The notes below the pieces were generated by a model that was not told the origin of the DNA, made no database searches, and saw only the letters and a program-made list of their open reading frames with translations. From NCBI GenBank assembly GCA_947505995.1, contig CANNNB010000056.1:1-12189 (forward strand): a stretch of 12,189 bases of DNA. Reading direction: 5' to 3'. The position numbers and the translations under genes are program-made. The stretch is from Comamonadaceae bacterium (GTDB taxonomy: Bacteria; Pseudomonadota; Gammaproteobacteria; Burkholderiales; Burkholderiaceae). Shown here in pieces: positions 6,293 to 12,189 of the stretch (position 1 is the stretch's first letter; every line of letters begins with the position of its first letter).

Positions 6293-7543
6293 ATGCCCAA
6301 AGGTTTCTTCTACCTGATCAGCGCTCAATTCGCCTCAGGTCTGGCAGACAATGCGCTGTTAATTTTGGGCATCGCCTTTTTACATGAGCAAGGTTACCCA
6401 GGATGGTGGGCGCCCTTGCTCAAGTTTTCATTCACTTTGTCTTATGTATTTTTAGCGCCGCTAATGGGGCCTCTGGCCGATGCCTTTTCTAAAGCCAAAC
6501 TCATGGCTTGCATGAACGCTCTTAAAGTCGTGGGCGTTGCATTTATATTCACCAACTTTCACCCTGTGCTTGCTTTTGGCATTGCCGGCATGGCCGCATC
6601 TGCCTATGCACCCGCAAAATATGGTCTAGTGACTGAAACTGTGCCAGCCGAGAAACTGGTGAAAGCAAATGGCTGGCTTGAAGTGACTGTGGTGATGGCG
6701 GTCATCTTGGGAACTGCTTGTGGCGGCCTGCTTGTAGCATCTAAAAGTTATGTATGGATGTCGACACTGAACCTATCCTTCATTGAATTGTTGGGTCTCA
6801 GTATTGAAACACAATATGCAGGCCCTTTGCTCTCATTGATTGTGATTTACAGCATCGCAGGACTTTTAAATTTTGGCATTCCAAATCTCAACATTCGATA
6901 TGCTCAAGAAAGTATGCGGCCAGTAGCTCTTTTCAAAAATTTTATCCAAAGCAATCGAATCCTTTGGCAAGATCCAGTTGGCAAACTTTCACTGGCAGTG
7001 ACCACACTTTTTTGGGGTATTGGTGCGGTGGTTCAGTTTGCAGTTTTGCTTTGGGCCAAGGAAGCTTTGAATATGCCCTTAGAACAAGCCAGTTTGCTGC
7101 AGGCTGTCGTGGCTTTTGGGGTCATTTTTGGAGCTGGCATAGCTGGCCATTATGTGGCACTTCAAAATGCCTACAAGGTCCTCCCCCTGGGTCTTTGGCT
7201 GGGCTTGTCCTTGCCAGCCTTGGCCTTTTCAACGTCGTTGTGGATTGCTATTCCACTGATGCTAATTACTGGGTTTGCAGGCGGCATGCTGATGGTGCCC
7301 ATGAATGCGCTGCTACAAAACCGGGGCTACACTTTGTTAACAGCCGGCAGATCAATTGCCGTTCAAGGTTTTAATGAAAATGCCAGCGTCATGATCATGC
7401 TGGGAATTTACAGCGGCTTGTTGGCTTTGGAGTTGCCGCTTCAATGGGTTATGGTTTTCATGGGAACTGTCATGAGCTTGGGTATTATTTACCTCATGCG
7501 AATGGCATCCCATAAAACAGACTCCACTTGCTCAGCTATCTGA
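6293..7543 (+). CDS. lplT: Lysophospholipid transporter LplT (MFS)
   Basis: The 416-residue major facilitator protein has about twelve membrane segments. AQFASGLADNALL (11-23), GPLADAFSKAKLM (59-71, an MFS motif-A variant) and the block at 103-130 (SAYAPAKYG, then PAEKLVKANGWLE) are LplT hallmarks. LplT flips lysophospholipids, mainly lysophosphatidylethanolamine, from the periplasmic to the cytoplasmic leaflet, where the acyltransferase/acyl-ACP synthetase Aas re-acylates them. In many bacteria aas is adjacent or fused; neither is the case here. The ATG comes three bases after the ugd stop and has no clear Shine-Dalgarno, which suggests coupling to ugd translation. The last 18 codons and stop overlap the 3' end of the GT4 gene on the other strand by 55 bp. 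Confidence 0.93.
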   Translation: MPKGFFYLISAQFASGLADNALLILGIAFLHEQGYPGWWAPLLKFSFTLSYVFLAPLMGPLADAFSKAKLMACMNALKVVGVAFIFTNFHPVLAFGIAGMAASAYAPAKYGLVTETVPAEKLVKANGWLEVTVVMAVILGTACGGLLVASKSYVWMSTLNLSFIELLGLSIETQYAGPLLSLIVIYSIAGLLNFGIPNLNIRYAQESMRPVALFKNFIQSNRILWQDPVGKLSLAVTTLFWGIGAVVQFAVLLWAKEALNMPLEQASLLQAVVAFGVIFGAGIAGHYVALQNAYKVLPLGLWLGLSLPALAFSTSLWIAIPLMLITGFAGGMLMVPMNALLQNRGYTLLTAGRSIAVQGFNENASVMIMLGIYSGLLALELPLQWVMVFMGTVMSLGIIYLMRMASHKTDSTCSAI

Positions 7544-8682
7544 TCCCAGTCTAAGTGCACCACTTGCTGTCGTGTACTGTGCGTAATTTGTTCTAGCAAA
7601 TCTTTCTGATTAAAAATTGAGACTGCTTGGGCCGCAAAACCCGCTGGATTATTTTCAGCAACCAACCAGCCATTGATGCCAGTTTGAACCCAATCCCTGG
7701 CAGCAGCGCAATCAAATGCCAAAACAGGTATGCCACTGGCAAGCGCTTCCAAAGTCACATTGCCAAAGGTTTCAGTTTGACTAGGGAAGATGAATAGGTC
7801 AGAGCTTGCATAGTAAGCCGCTAAATTTGACTGTGACAACATACCAGGGAAAATTATTTCTGGATAACGCTGTTGAAATTGCTCTTTCAATGGGCCGTCT
7901 CCCACCATCACCAATTTAAACGCTTGCCCTATGGACTTCAGTGCTTCATAAGTTTTTAGGACCTGGTCTAAGTTTTTTTCAGGTGCCATTCTGCCAACAG
8001 ATATCAACACTTTGGTGTTTTCTGAAGCACCCCAAGAATTTCTCAAACGCTCGTCACGTTTGGAGATGTTGAATAATTTTGTATCCACCCCTCTGGACAC
8101 AACTTTGAGATTAACAAAACCGTTTTCGCTAAGAGTACGCATGAGCTCTCTGGTTGGCACCATGGTACAAGCGGTTGCATTGTGAAATTTGCGCAAATAA
8201 GCAACGATAGGCTTTCGCAACCACCCGACGCCATAGTGCTTTGAATAACTTTGAAAATTGGTTCTAAAGTCCGAGGTTACTGGAAGTTTTAAGACCTTGG
8301 CAGCTTGCAGTGCGGACCATCCCAGAGGGCCTTCTGTTGCAATATGAACCACATCAGGTCGTCGCATAGTCCAAGTTTTAACCAGTGTTTTTTTGCTGGG
8401 TAAGCCGAGCTTTAATTCTGGATATCTGGGTATTGGCATGCCTCGCATTAATACCTCTTCGAGGGAGGCATCATTTAAGGGTAATTCAGTTTTGGTTTGC
8501 CGTGGACGGATCAACTGAACGTCATGATTTCGGTGACTCAAGCCCTGAACCAATTTGGCCAGAGTCATGGCCACACCATTCACTTCAGGTGGCCAGGTTT
8601 CAGTCACAACGGCAATGCGCAATGAAGGTCGAGTGGCTGGGTAATCTTCGAGAACGATAGAAGTATCAACTGAATTTTCCAT
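7489..8682 (-). CDS. GT4 glycosyltransferase (mannosyl/diacylglycerol glycolipid type)
   Basis: This 397-residue GT-B enzyme has an N-terminal acceptor domain with TETWPPEVNGV (27-37), a motif of the MgtA/PimB/SQDG-synthase-like GT4 group. VHIATEGPLG (112-121) and SDFRTNF (137-143) follow. The C-terminal donor domain shows VGRMAPEKNLD (229-239), VGDGPLKE (260-267) and the E-x7-E retaining motif E304-E312 (ETFGNVTLE). Relatives transfer mannose or glucose from a GDP- or UDP-sugar to phosphatidylinositol or diacylglycerol-type lipids; the substrate is not clear from sequence. The protein has no membrane helix, so it is expected in the cytosol or on the inner membrane face. AAGG abuts the ATG too closely to be ideal, so a different start is possible, but the conserved domain begins at about residue 21. 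It overlaps lplT convergently by 55 bp. The upstream region holds the 8741-8793 palindrome. Confidence 0.9.
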   Translation of the reverse strand: MENSVDTSIVLEDYPATRPSLRIAVVTETWPPEVNGVAMTLAKLVQGLSHRNHDVQLIRPRQTKTELPLNDASLEEVLMRGMPIPRYPELKLGLPSKKTLVKTWTMRRPDVVHIATEGPLGWSALQAAKVLKLPVTSDFRTNFQSYSKHYGVGWLRKPIVAYLRKFHNATACTMVPTRELMRTLSENGFVNLKVVSRGVDTKLFNISKRDERLRNSWGASENTKVLISVGRMAPEKNLDQVLKTYEALKSIGQAFKLVMVGDGPLKEQFQQRYPEIIFPGMLSQSNLAAYYASSDLFIFPSQTETFGNVTLEALASGIPVLAFDCAAARDWVQTGINGWLVAENNPAGFAAQAVSIFNQKDLLEQITHSTRQQVVHLDWDQIAEQVESVLWDAIRMR

Positions 8683-8740
8683 CCTTAAATCATCGGGTCT
8701 AGATTTAACAACTTGATGACAATCAGGTTAAGAAAAAAAT

Positions 8741-8793
8741 AAATGATGAAATTTCAGTGACAAATGAATCTTGTCATTGAAATTTCATCATTT
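8741..8793. promoter_or_regulatory. 53-bp interrupted palindrome with nested repeats (candidate operator)
   Basis: The left arm (8741-8763) and right arm (8771-8793) are reverse complements over 23 positions with one mismatch (8757/8777), around a 7-base loop. Each arm holds the self-palindrome TGAAATTTCA (8747-8756 and 8778-8787). These copies start 31 bp apart, close to three turns of the helix. The inner part is TGACAA...TTGTCA. It lies in the 171-bp gap between the divergent GT4 gene and the membrane-protein gene. There is no flanking T-tract of terminator type on the plus strand; the T7 run on the minus strand at 8733-8739 keeps a terminator formally possible. Cooperative binding by a dimeric regulator is the most likely use. 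Confidence 0.6.
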
Positions 8794-8819
8794 GCAACAA
8801 TCATGCATTCATGCACAAT
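8792..8819 (+). promoter_or_regulatory. Possible promoter of the 8854-9462 gene
   Basis: TTGCAA (8792-8797) and CACAAT (8814-8819) are separated by 16 bp and match four of six consensus bases each. The start site would fall at about 8826, leaving a leader of some 28 bases that contains the Shine-Dalgarno before the GTG at 8854. The right arm of the palindrome touches the -35 box, which is a good position for an activator or repressor. It remains a weak promoter match. Confidence 0.3.
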
Positions 8820-8842
8820 TCGTGCTGCCCAAAATTTGCCAC

Positions 8843-8847
8843 TAGGA
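8843..8847 (+). promoter_or_regulatory. Shine-Dalgarno that sets the GTG start at 8854
   Basis: AGGAG lies five bases before GTG (8854-8856), which is in frame with the membrane-protein gene. An ATG at 8852 is out of frame. The site favours GTG over the upstream in-frame ATG at 8764. Confidence 0.65.
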
Positions 8848-8853
8848 GACGAT

Positions 8854-9462
8854 GTGACTACCTTTTTCGAAGCCTTGAGAATTCAGCGTTTTGACGACCA
8901 CCGTTACTACCATCACAGCCGAATCAATCAAACATTGCACTTCATCAGTGCCATTAGTTTTGTGGTTGCCTACGCATTTCTGCTTATTGACCCCGTCATT
9001 TCGGCACTGATAGCTTGGTTAGTTTCTATGACAACGCGTCAATCTGGACATTTTTTCTTTGAGCCACTGGGTTACGATGAAATTAACCAAGCCACTCAAG
9101 AACACAAGGAAGAGATTAAAGTTGGCTACAACTTGAACCGAAAAGTTGTTCTGCTCAGCATCTGGGCCATTTTGCCTATGGTTCTTTATGTTCAGCCGGG
9201 TCTGTTTGGCATGATTGAGCCATGGGACACCATCACTGAGTGGGTTCGACAAGTTGGCGCAGCATGGCTCATTTTGGGTGTTGCAGGCTTGCTTTTCAGA
9301 ACCATTCATCTGTTTTTCTTGAAAGATGTTCAGACTGGTTTGGTTTGGATGACAAAAATCATCACTGACCCCTTTCACGATATTGTTCTTTATCACAAAG
9401 CGCCTCTGTACTTGCTCAAGGGCGAGTTAATGGACAACAACCCCAAGCAGATGTATCACTGA
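8854..9462 (+). CDS. Histidine-rich membrane protein of unknown function (weakly Mpo1/DUF962-like)
   Basis: I choose the GTG at 8854, giving 202 residues: AGGAG at 8843-8847 lies five bases upstream. The earlier in-frame ATG at 8764 sits in the loop of a palindrome and has no ribosome site. The protein has about four membrane segments (roughly 28-45, 47-60, 98-116, 134-155). Conserved-looking polar blocks lie at the membrane edges: YYHHSRINQTLHF (18-30), RQSGHFFFEPLGYDE (62-76) and DPFHDIVLYHKAPLY (172-186). The N/H spacing and the QxGHxFFE pattern recall Mpo1/DUF962 proteins, Fe-dependent lipid oxygenases, but the resemblance is partial. Many histidines suggest metal binding near the bilayer. 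It is divergent from the GT4 gene and may share its control region. A terminator follows 11 bases after the stop. Confidence 0.75.
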   Translation: MTTFFEALRIQRFDDHRYYHHSRINQTLHFISAISFVVAYAFLLIDPVISALIAWLVSMTTRQSGHFFFEPLGYDEINQATQEHKEEIKVGYNLNRKVVLLSIWAILPMVLYVQPGLFGMIEPWDTITEWVRQVGAAWLILGVAGLLFRTIHLFFLKDVQTGLVWMTKIITDPFHDIVLYHKAPLYLLKGELMDNNPKQMYH

Positions 9463-9473
9463 AGATTTCAACT

Positions 9474-9502
9474 AAAAAAACCGCTCTGAGAGCGGTTTTT
9501 TT
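9474..9502. terminator. Bidirectional intrinsic terminator
   Basis: CCGCTC (9481-9486), the loop TGA and GAGCGG (9490-9495) form a GC-rich 6-bp hairpin. It is flanked by seven A's on the left and seven T's on the right, so it can work on both strands. The A/T tracts can extend the stem. It stands between the convergent membrane-protein gene (stop at 9462) and phoD (stop at 9533). Confidence 0.92.
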
Positions 9503-9532
9503 ATGTCCAAAGACTTTGCAAATACGGTTAAA

Positions 9533-11218
9533 TCAAGCTGTGTAAACGCGTTTTTCTGCTGCTACAGGTACATCGACCTTGTAGGTTTTACTTGTGATTG
9601 TGTCTATGAACAGCCATTCACCCTGAACTTGGCCAGTCGAAACTGTCAATTTAAGATAGCCACGGCGTGATGAGTCCATCCATTTCAGATCTTTGACCAC
9701 ACCTTCAAATATGCCTTTAACTTGGGCGGGTGGGAGAGCCAAATACGCCTCGAGTCCGGGTGAGCTAACACTGGCTGTTGCAAATTCTTCGCCTACTTTT
9801 TGACCTGACATCAGTGTCAAATCACTGTGCCATGCATTGTGCGTATCGCCAGCCAAAACCACCAAGCGCTTTTTGAGTTGCGCTGCTGTTGACAAAAGAA
9901 TTTCTCGTGCTGCTGGATAACCATCCCAAGCATCTAAGTTGTAGCCTAGTTTGGGTTGATTCAACAAAGCCAACTCTGCATCCGTTATTGGATAGCCTTG
10001 CGCCTGCTTACCCTTGGCCGTCAGATAATCTGTAATGGCTTTTTGGCCAGCTGCTAAAGCTTGTGGGCTCGTGTCAGAAGGATTCAAAGCTTGAAGAATG
10101 GTCAGAGGAAATTCAATTCTGGCCATCAAGACTTGCTGACCAATCACTTGCCATGTTGCGGTGGAAGTTGCCATCTGTGTTTGCAGCCACTGAACTTGCT
10201 CCGCACCCATCAATTGTCGTGTTGGAGAAGATAATGTTGCAATTGAACTTGCTTGCTTGGCAGGATTGAGCAAATCTGTAATTTCAATTTGTTGATCGCG
10301 ACCGACAGAGCGCGTATCCAGCATGTGCAAACTAAGTAAGCTTCCGAAGTTAAAGCTTCTGTAAATCTTGCTTTTATCAGAACCCGTCCGTATGGGCATC
10401 CACTCATGATAGGCCTGCATTGCGGCTGCTTTGCGGGCTGCAAAAGATCCCTCTGTTGCAGTTGTGTGATTTTCAGCACCATCTTTGTAGGTATCGTTGG
10501 CAAATTCATGGTCATCCCAAACCGCAATCAAGGGCTTGCTAGCATGAAACTGCTTTGAATCTGCATCAGACTTGTATTGTGCATGGCGCAAACGGTAATC
10601 ACTTAAAGTCAAAATTTCATTTTCAGGAACAGAAGTGCGTCCTAGAGTTGCAGCTTTTTCTGAAGCGTAGCCAGTTGCTGCATATTCATAAATGTAGTCA
10701 CCCAAGTGAATGGCAACATCGGCATCGGAACGAGCAACTTCAGAGTAAACATTGAAGAAGCCAGCTGGGAAGTTCGAGCAAGATAGAACTGCCAACTTAA
10801 CATCGCTCACAGCGCCTATAGGCAGTGTTTTTGTTTTGCCTATGGGTGAACTATGCAAGCCTGCTGTAAATCGGTAGAAGTAGGTCTGGTTGGGCAAAAG
10901 GCCAGTTGCATCTACCTTGCAGGTATAACCTGTATCTGAACTGGCTTGAGCGGCACCAGAAGCAACAATTTTTGAAAACTCAATTTCTGCTGCAACTTGC
11001 CATGTAAGGTTGACTGTGTCCGACAGTTCTTGAAACTTGGCATGAGTCCACAAAATAACACGGTCACTCAGCGGATCGCCGCTGGCAACGCCATAGTCAT
11101 AGTTGACCATAGGTGAGGTGCTGCTTCCGCATGCGCTTAGGATGCCACCTGTTGATAAAACTGCAGAAATGGAGCTGACTTTAATGAGAAAGTCGCGACG
11201 AGCTTGGTTATGCTTCAA
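9533..11218 (-). CDS. phoD: PhoD-family alkaline phosphatase/phosphodiesterase, Tat-exported
   Basis: Using the TTG start at 11218-11216 the protein has 561 residues. AGGTGA lies five bases before this TTG. The ATG at 11263 would add 15 residues, has no ribosome site and would put the twin arginines unusually far in. Residues 5-11 (QARRDFL) are a Tat motif, and LSAC (27-30) is a lipobox with C30, so it may be a Tat-exported lipoprotein. PhoD features follow: GVASGDPLSDRVILW (43-57), SCSNFPAGFF (146-155) with the metal-ligand cysteine C147, LGDYIYE (172-178), WDDHEFANDT (234-243) and AGDTHNAWHSD (456-466). The family hydrolyses phosphomonoesters and diesters outside the inner membrane using iron and calcium, usually under phosphate limitation. 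It is convergent with the 8854 gene and stands alone. A hairpin overlaps its ribosome site. Confidence 0.93.
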   Translation of the reverse strand: MKHNQARRDFLIKVSSISAVLSTGGILSACGSSTSPMVNYDYGVASGDPLSDRVILWTHAKFQELSDTVNLTWQVAAEIEFSKIVASGAAQASSDTGYTCKVDATGLLPNQTYFYRFTAGLHSSPIGKTKTLPIGAVSDVKLAVLSCSNFPAGFFNVYSEVARSDADVAIHLGDYIYEYAATGYASEKAATLGRTSVPENEILTLSDYRLRHAQYKSDADSKQFHASKPLIAVWDDHEFANDTYKDGAENHTTATEGSFAARKAAAMQAYHEWMPIRTGSDKSKIYRSFNFGSLLSLHMLDTRSVGRDQQIEITDLLNPAKQASSIATLSSPTRQLMGAEQVQWLQTQMATSTATWQVIGQQVLMARIEFPLTILQALNPSDTSPQALAAGQKAITDYLTAKGKQAQGYPITDAELALLNQPKLGYNLDAWDGYPAAREILLSTAAQLKKRLVVLAGDTHNAWHSDLTLMSGQKVGEEFATASVSSPGLEAYLALPPAQVKGIFEGVVKDLKWMDSSRRGYLKLTVSTGQVQGEWLFIDTITSKTYKVDVPVAAEKRVYTA

Positions 11219-11224
11219 AGTGAT

Positions 11225-11248
11225 CACCTGTAATGAAATTGACAGGTG
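11225..11248 (-). promoter_or_regulatory. Inverted repeat covering the phoD ribosome binding site
   Basis: On the minus strand CACCTGT (11248-11242) and ACAGGTG (11231-11225) are perfect 7-bp arms around a 10-base loop. The 3' arm contains the AGGTG of the ribosome site for the TTG start at 11218. If transcription begins upstream, the mRNA hairpin could hide the ribosome site. The left part also contains CTGTCA, a Pho-box half-site sequence, but the second half-site is poor and the position so close to the start argues against a classical Pho box. Confidence 0.35.
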
Positions 11249-11332
11249 GCATCTTCCGCGCATTAGATGACAAGCTTGTGAAATGAAATTTTGAATTCGT
11301 CAAGCTAGGAAAAGTAAAGTGTTTAGCTTTGT

Positions 11333-11533
11333 TCAAATTAATGGAACAACGGCGGCACGCATTACTTCATGTGTAGAAGAATCAAGCATGGCTTCAGGAA
11401 CACCACAGACTTCAATGCAGGTGTCTGGTCCATAGGGATAACAGCTTGCCTGACTTTTCTAAAGTAAGTCAGATTTTGTTGTGGTGGGATCCAGTGCCAA
11501 ATCGACGCCAATATTTGAAGCGATCTCACGTCT
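11333..11533 (-). pseudogene. Possible remnant of a zinc-type (MDR) alcohol dehydrogenase
   Basis: One minus-strand frame, running from 11533 down to a stop at 11333-11335, reads RREIASNIGVDLALDPTT, then a TAG stop at 11461-11459, then YGPDTCIEVCGVPEAM. In medium-chain dehydrogenases the NAD-binding domain has just this order: RLEIAxxLGAD-xxxxPT, a helix, then GYGPDVxIExxGxP, with about 15 residues between. Order and spacing fit in a single frame, interrupted by one stop. The segment after VPEAM does not resemble the family, and nothing of the catalytic domain is seen upstream. A decayed fragment is therefore possible but unproven; chance resemblance is the alternative. Confidence 0.35.
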
Positions 11534-11659
11534 GTTTGAATTTTTCCAATGCTTGGCAATTTCCAAAGGACTTCGAAAGTTCGCGTGTTACCACTGCATA
11601 GGTCATAGGTAGATTTCGTTGTCACTCAATTGCAATATCCAAAGCTTATGCTTTTGAAA

Positions 11660-11712
11660 TGTCATTTTTTTGACAATTTTTTTACCTATTCTTTCAGAAT
11701 CAATCTGATTCT
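11660..11712 (+). promoter_or_regulatory. Promoter-like region with inverted repeats before the cysteine-rich gene
   Basis: TGTCA (11660-11664) and TGACA (11671-11675) form an inverted repeat around six T's. The second half gives a perfect TTGACA -35 hexamer (11670-11675). AGAATCA-ATC-TGATTCT (11696-11712) is a 17-bp palindrome with 7-bp arms. It would cover the -10 and start region of such a promoter, as a repressor site does. CAGAAT (11695-11700) is the best -10 candidate but the 19-bp spacer is long. Confidence 0.3.
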
Positions 11713-11729
11713 TTCCTAAAAGCCCTGCT

Positions 11730-12188
11730 TTGAAAAACAAACTCATTCGATTTCCAGTTCGGGCAATCTTGTTTCTTGCCAAATACGCCATTCTTGTTTT
11801 GCCCTTTTTCTTCGGTTTAATTTTTCTAAAACCGAAGTACGTTGTCAATTACCGTGAAACTCTTCAAAAATTAAGAATTCACCACACGGCTTTGTCACAA
11901 GGACCTGTGCAACGGTACTTTGAATCTTTTTTTTCTATTCGTTTAAATGAGTCAAGTGAAATTACAGGTGCCTGCACGCAATGTGGAAGTTGCTGCTTGA
12001 ACAAACAATGTTTTTTTTTAGAGCCTTTGCCAGAGGAAAAGTTCCAATGCGGAATTTACAACTCACCTTTTCGTAAATTGTCGAATTGCGGTGCCTTTCC
12101 TATTTCAGGCGAAGACATTGAAAGATACGCATGCCCTGGTTACGTCCTGAATCCCAAAAGAGTCATCAAGATTGCGGTTGTCAATTAA
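11730..12188 (+). CDS. Membrane-anchored cysteine-cluster protein (CxxCGxCC, YkgJ-like)
   Basis: The 152-residue protein has a basic N-terminus and one membrane helix (about 11-33), then a soluble domain rich in cysteine. The motif CTQCGSCC (82-89) is followed by C94, C107, C120 and C135, eight cysteines in all. C-x2-C-G-x-CC with later single cysteines is typical of the YkgJ/UPF0153-type zinc- or iron-chelating domain, whose function is unknown. The single N-terminal helix is unusual for that small-domain family as I know it. The start is uncertain: I find no ATG before the domain. A TTG at 11730, without a Shine-Dalgarno, is the first in-frame choice after a stop at 11706-11708. The reading frame closes with TAA just before the window edge, so the gene is complete at its 3' end. 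The upstream repeats at 11660-11712 may control it. Confidence 0.72.
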   Translation: MKNKLIRFPVRAILFLAKYAILVLPFFFGLIFLKPKYVVNYRETLQKLRIHHTALSQGPVQRYFESFFSIRLNESSEITGACTQCGSCCLNKQCFFLEPLPEEKFQCGIYNSPFRKLSNCGAFPISGEDIERYACPGYVLNPKRVIKIAVVN

Positions 12189-12189
12189 G

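Larger units (their letters stand above)
11264..11729. other. Gap of 466 bp without an intact gene
   Basis: Between phoD and the cysteine-rich gene I find no convincing intact coding region, RNA gene or terminator. The part next to phoD must hold its promoter, but I cannot assign boxes. It includes a near-perfect palindrome around ACAAGCTTGT (11270-11279). The middle (about 11333-11533) holds a possible decayed dehydrogenase fragment on the minus strand. The right end (11660-11712) has inverted repeats and a TTGACA ahead of the cysteine-rich gene. Confidence 0.6.

Noticed and set aside
6964..7374. 136-codon plus-strand open frame within lplT
   Set aside because: It is a +2 shadow of lplT, rich in W, S and C, with no domain; LplT motifs are in the other frame.
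8764..8853. N-terminal extension of the membrane protein from ATG 8764
   Set aside because: The ATG is in the loop of the 53-bp palindrome and has no Shine-Dalgarno, while GTG 8854 has a well-spaced AGGAG.
10210..10527. 105-codon minus-strand frame within phoD
   Set aside because: It is an alternative-frame shadow on the same strand as phoD, whose active-site motifs flank this stretch.
11229..11246. Pho box directly before phoD (CTGTCA half-site on the minus strand)
   Set aside because: The second half-site matches poorly and the position would put the transcription start inside the coding region for the chosen TTG start. I keep it only as a note in the hairpin entry.
11526..11606. Minus-strand 26-codon frame beginning MTYAVVTRELSKSFGN, recalling the first strand of an ABC transporter ATPase
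   Set aside because: It stops before any Walker A motif, has no ribosome site, and no further ATPase pieces are found in the three frames nearby. A match of about 15 residues can be chance.
11603..11848. 81-codon minus-strand open frame
   Set aside because: It overlaps the plus-strand cysteine-rich gene, is a lysine-rich mixture without family features, and looks like a shadow frame plus AT-rich spacer.

Overview
The window looks like chromosomal DNA of a Gram-negative proteobacterium, most likely a betaproteobacterium of the Burkholderiales. This rests on an LPS exporter subunit (LptF), a lysophospholipid flippase (LplT), protein flavour and an AT-leaning composition (judged by eye, not computed). 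No rRNA, tRNA, insertion sequence or CRISPR array was seen. Most genes concern the cell envelope.

Region 1 (1-2545, minus strand) is a tight three-gene unit read from 2545 toward base 1: a PAP2-family membrane phosphatase, a polytopic membrane protein of the lysylphosphatidylglycerol-synthase-TM/UPF0104 type, and a GT2 polyprenyl-phosphate glycosyltransferase of the DPM/ArnC/GtrB kind. The last gene runs off the left edge. A 93-bp divergent intergenic region with a perfect 19-bp palindrome separates this unit from region 2.

Region 2 (2639-7543, plus strand) holds a UDP-glucuronate 4-epimerase-like enzyme, lptF without an adjacent lptG, ugd (UDP-glucose 6-dehydrogenase) and lplT. Ugd plus the epimerase would make UDP-glucuronate and then UDP-galacturonate. 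The GT2 enzyme next door could place such a uronic acid on a polyprenyl-phosphate carrier for envelope decoration. This pathway reading is an inference.

Region 3 (7489-8682, minus strand) is a GT4 glycosyltransferase of the mannosyl/diacylglycerol-glycolipid type. Its 3' end overlaps the 3' end of lplT by 55 bp on the opposite strand. Its upstream region, shared with a divergent membrane-protein gene (8854-9462, +), carries a 53-bp interrupted palindrome with a nested pair of 10-bp palindromes spaced 31 bp apart. The arms also read as Pho-box-like 7-4-7 elements.

Region 4 (9463-11263) has a bidirectional terminator between the membrane-protein gene and a convergent phoD-type alkaline phosphatase/phosphodiesterase with a Tat signal and lipobox. 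Region 5 (11264-11729) has no intact gene, only a possible decayed dehydrogenase remnant on the minus strand. It ends with a small, membrane-anchored, cysteine-rich CxxCGxCC protein (11730-12188, +).
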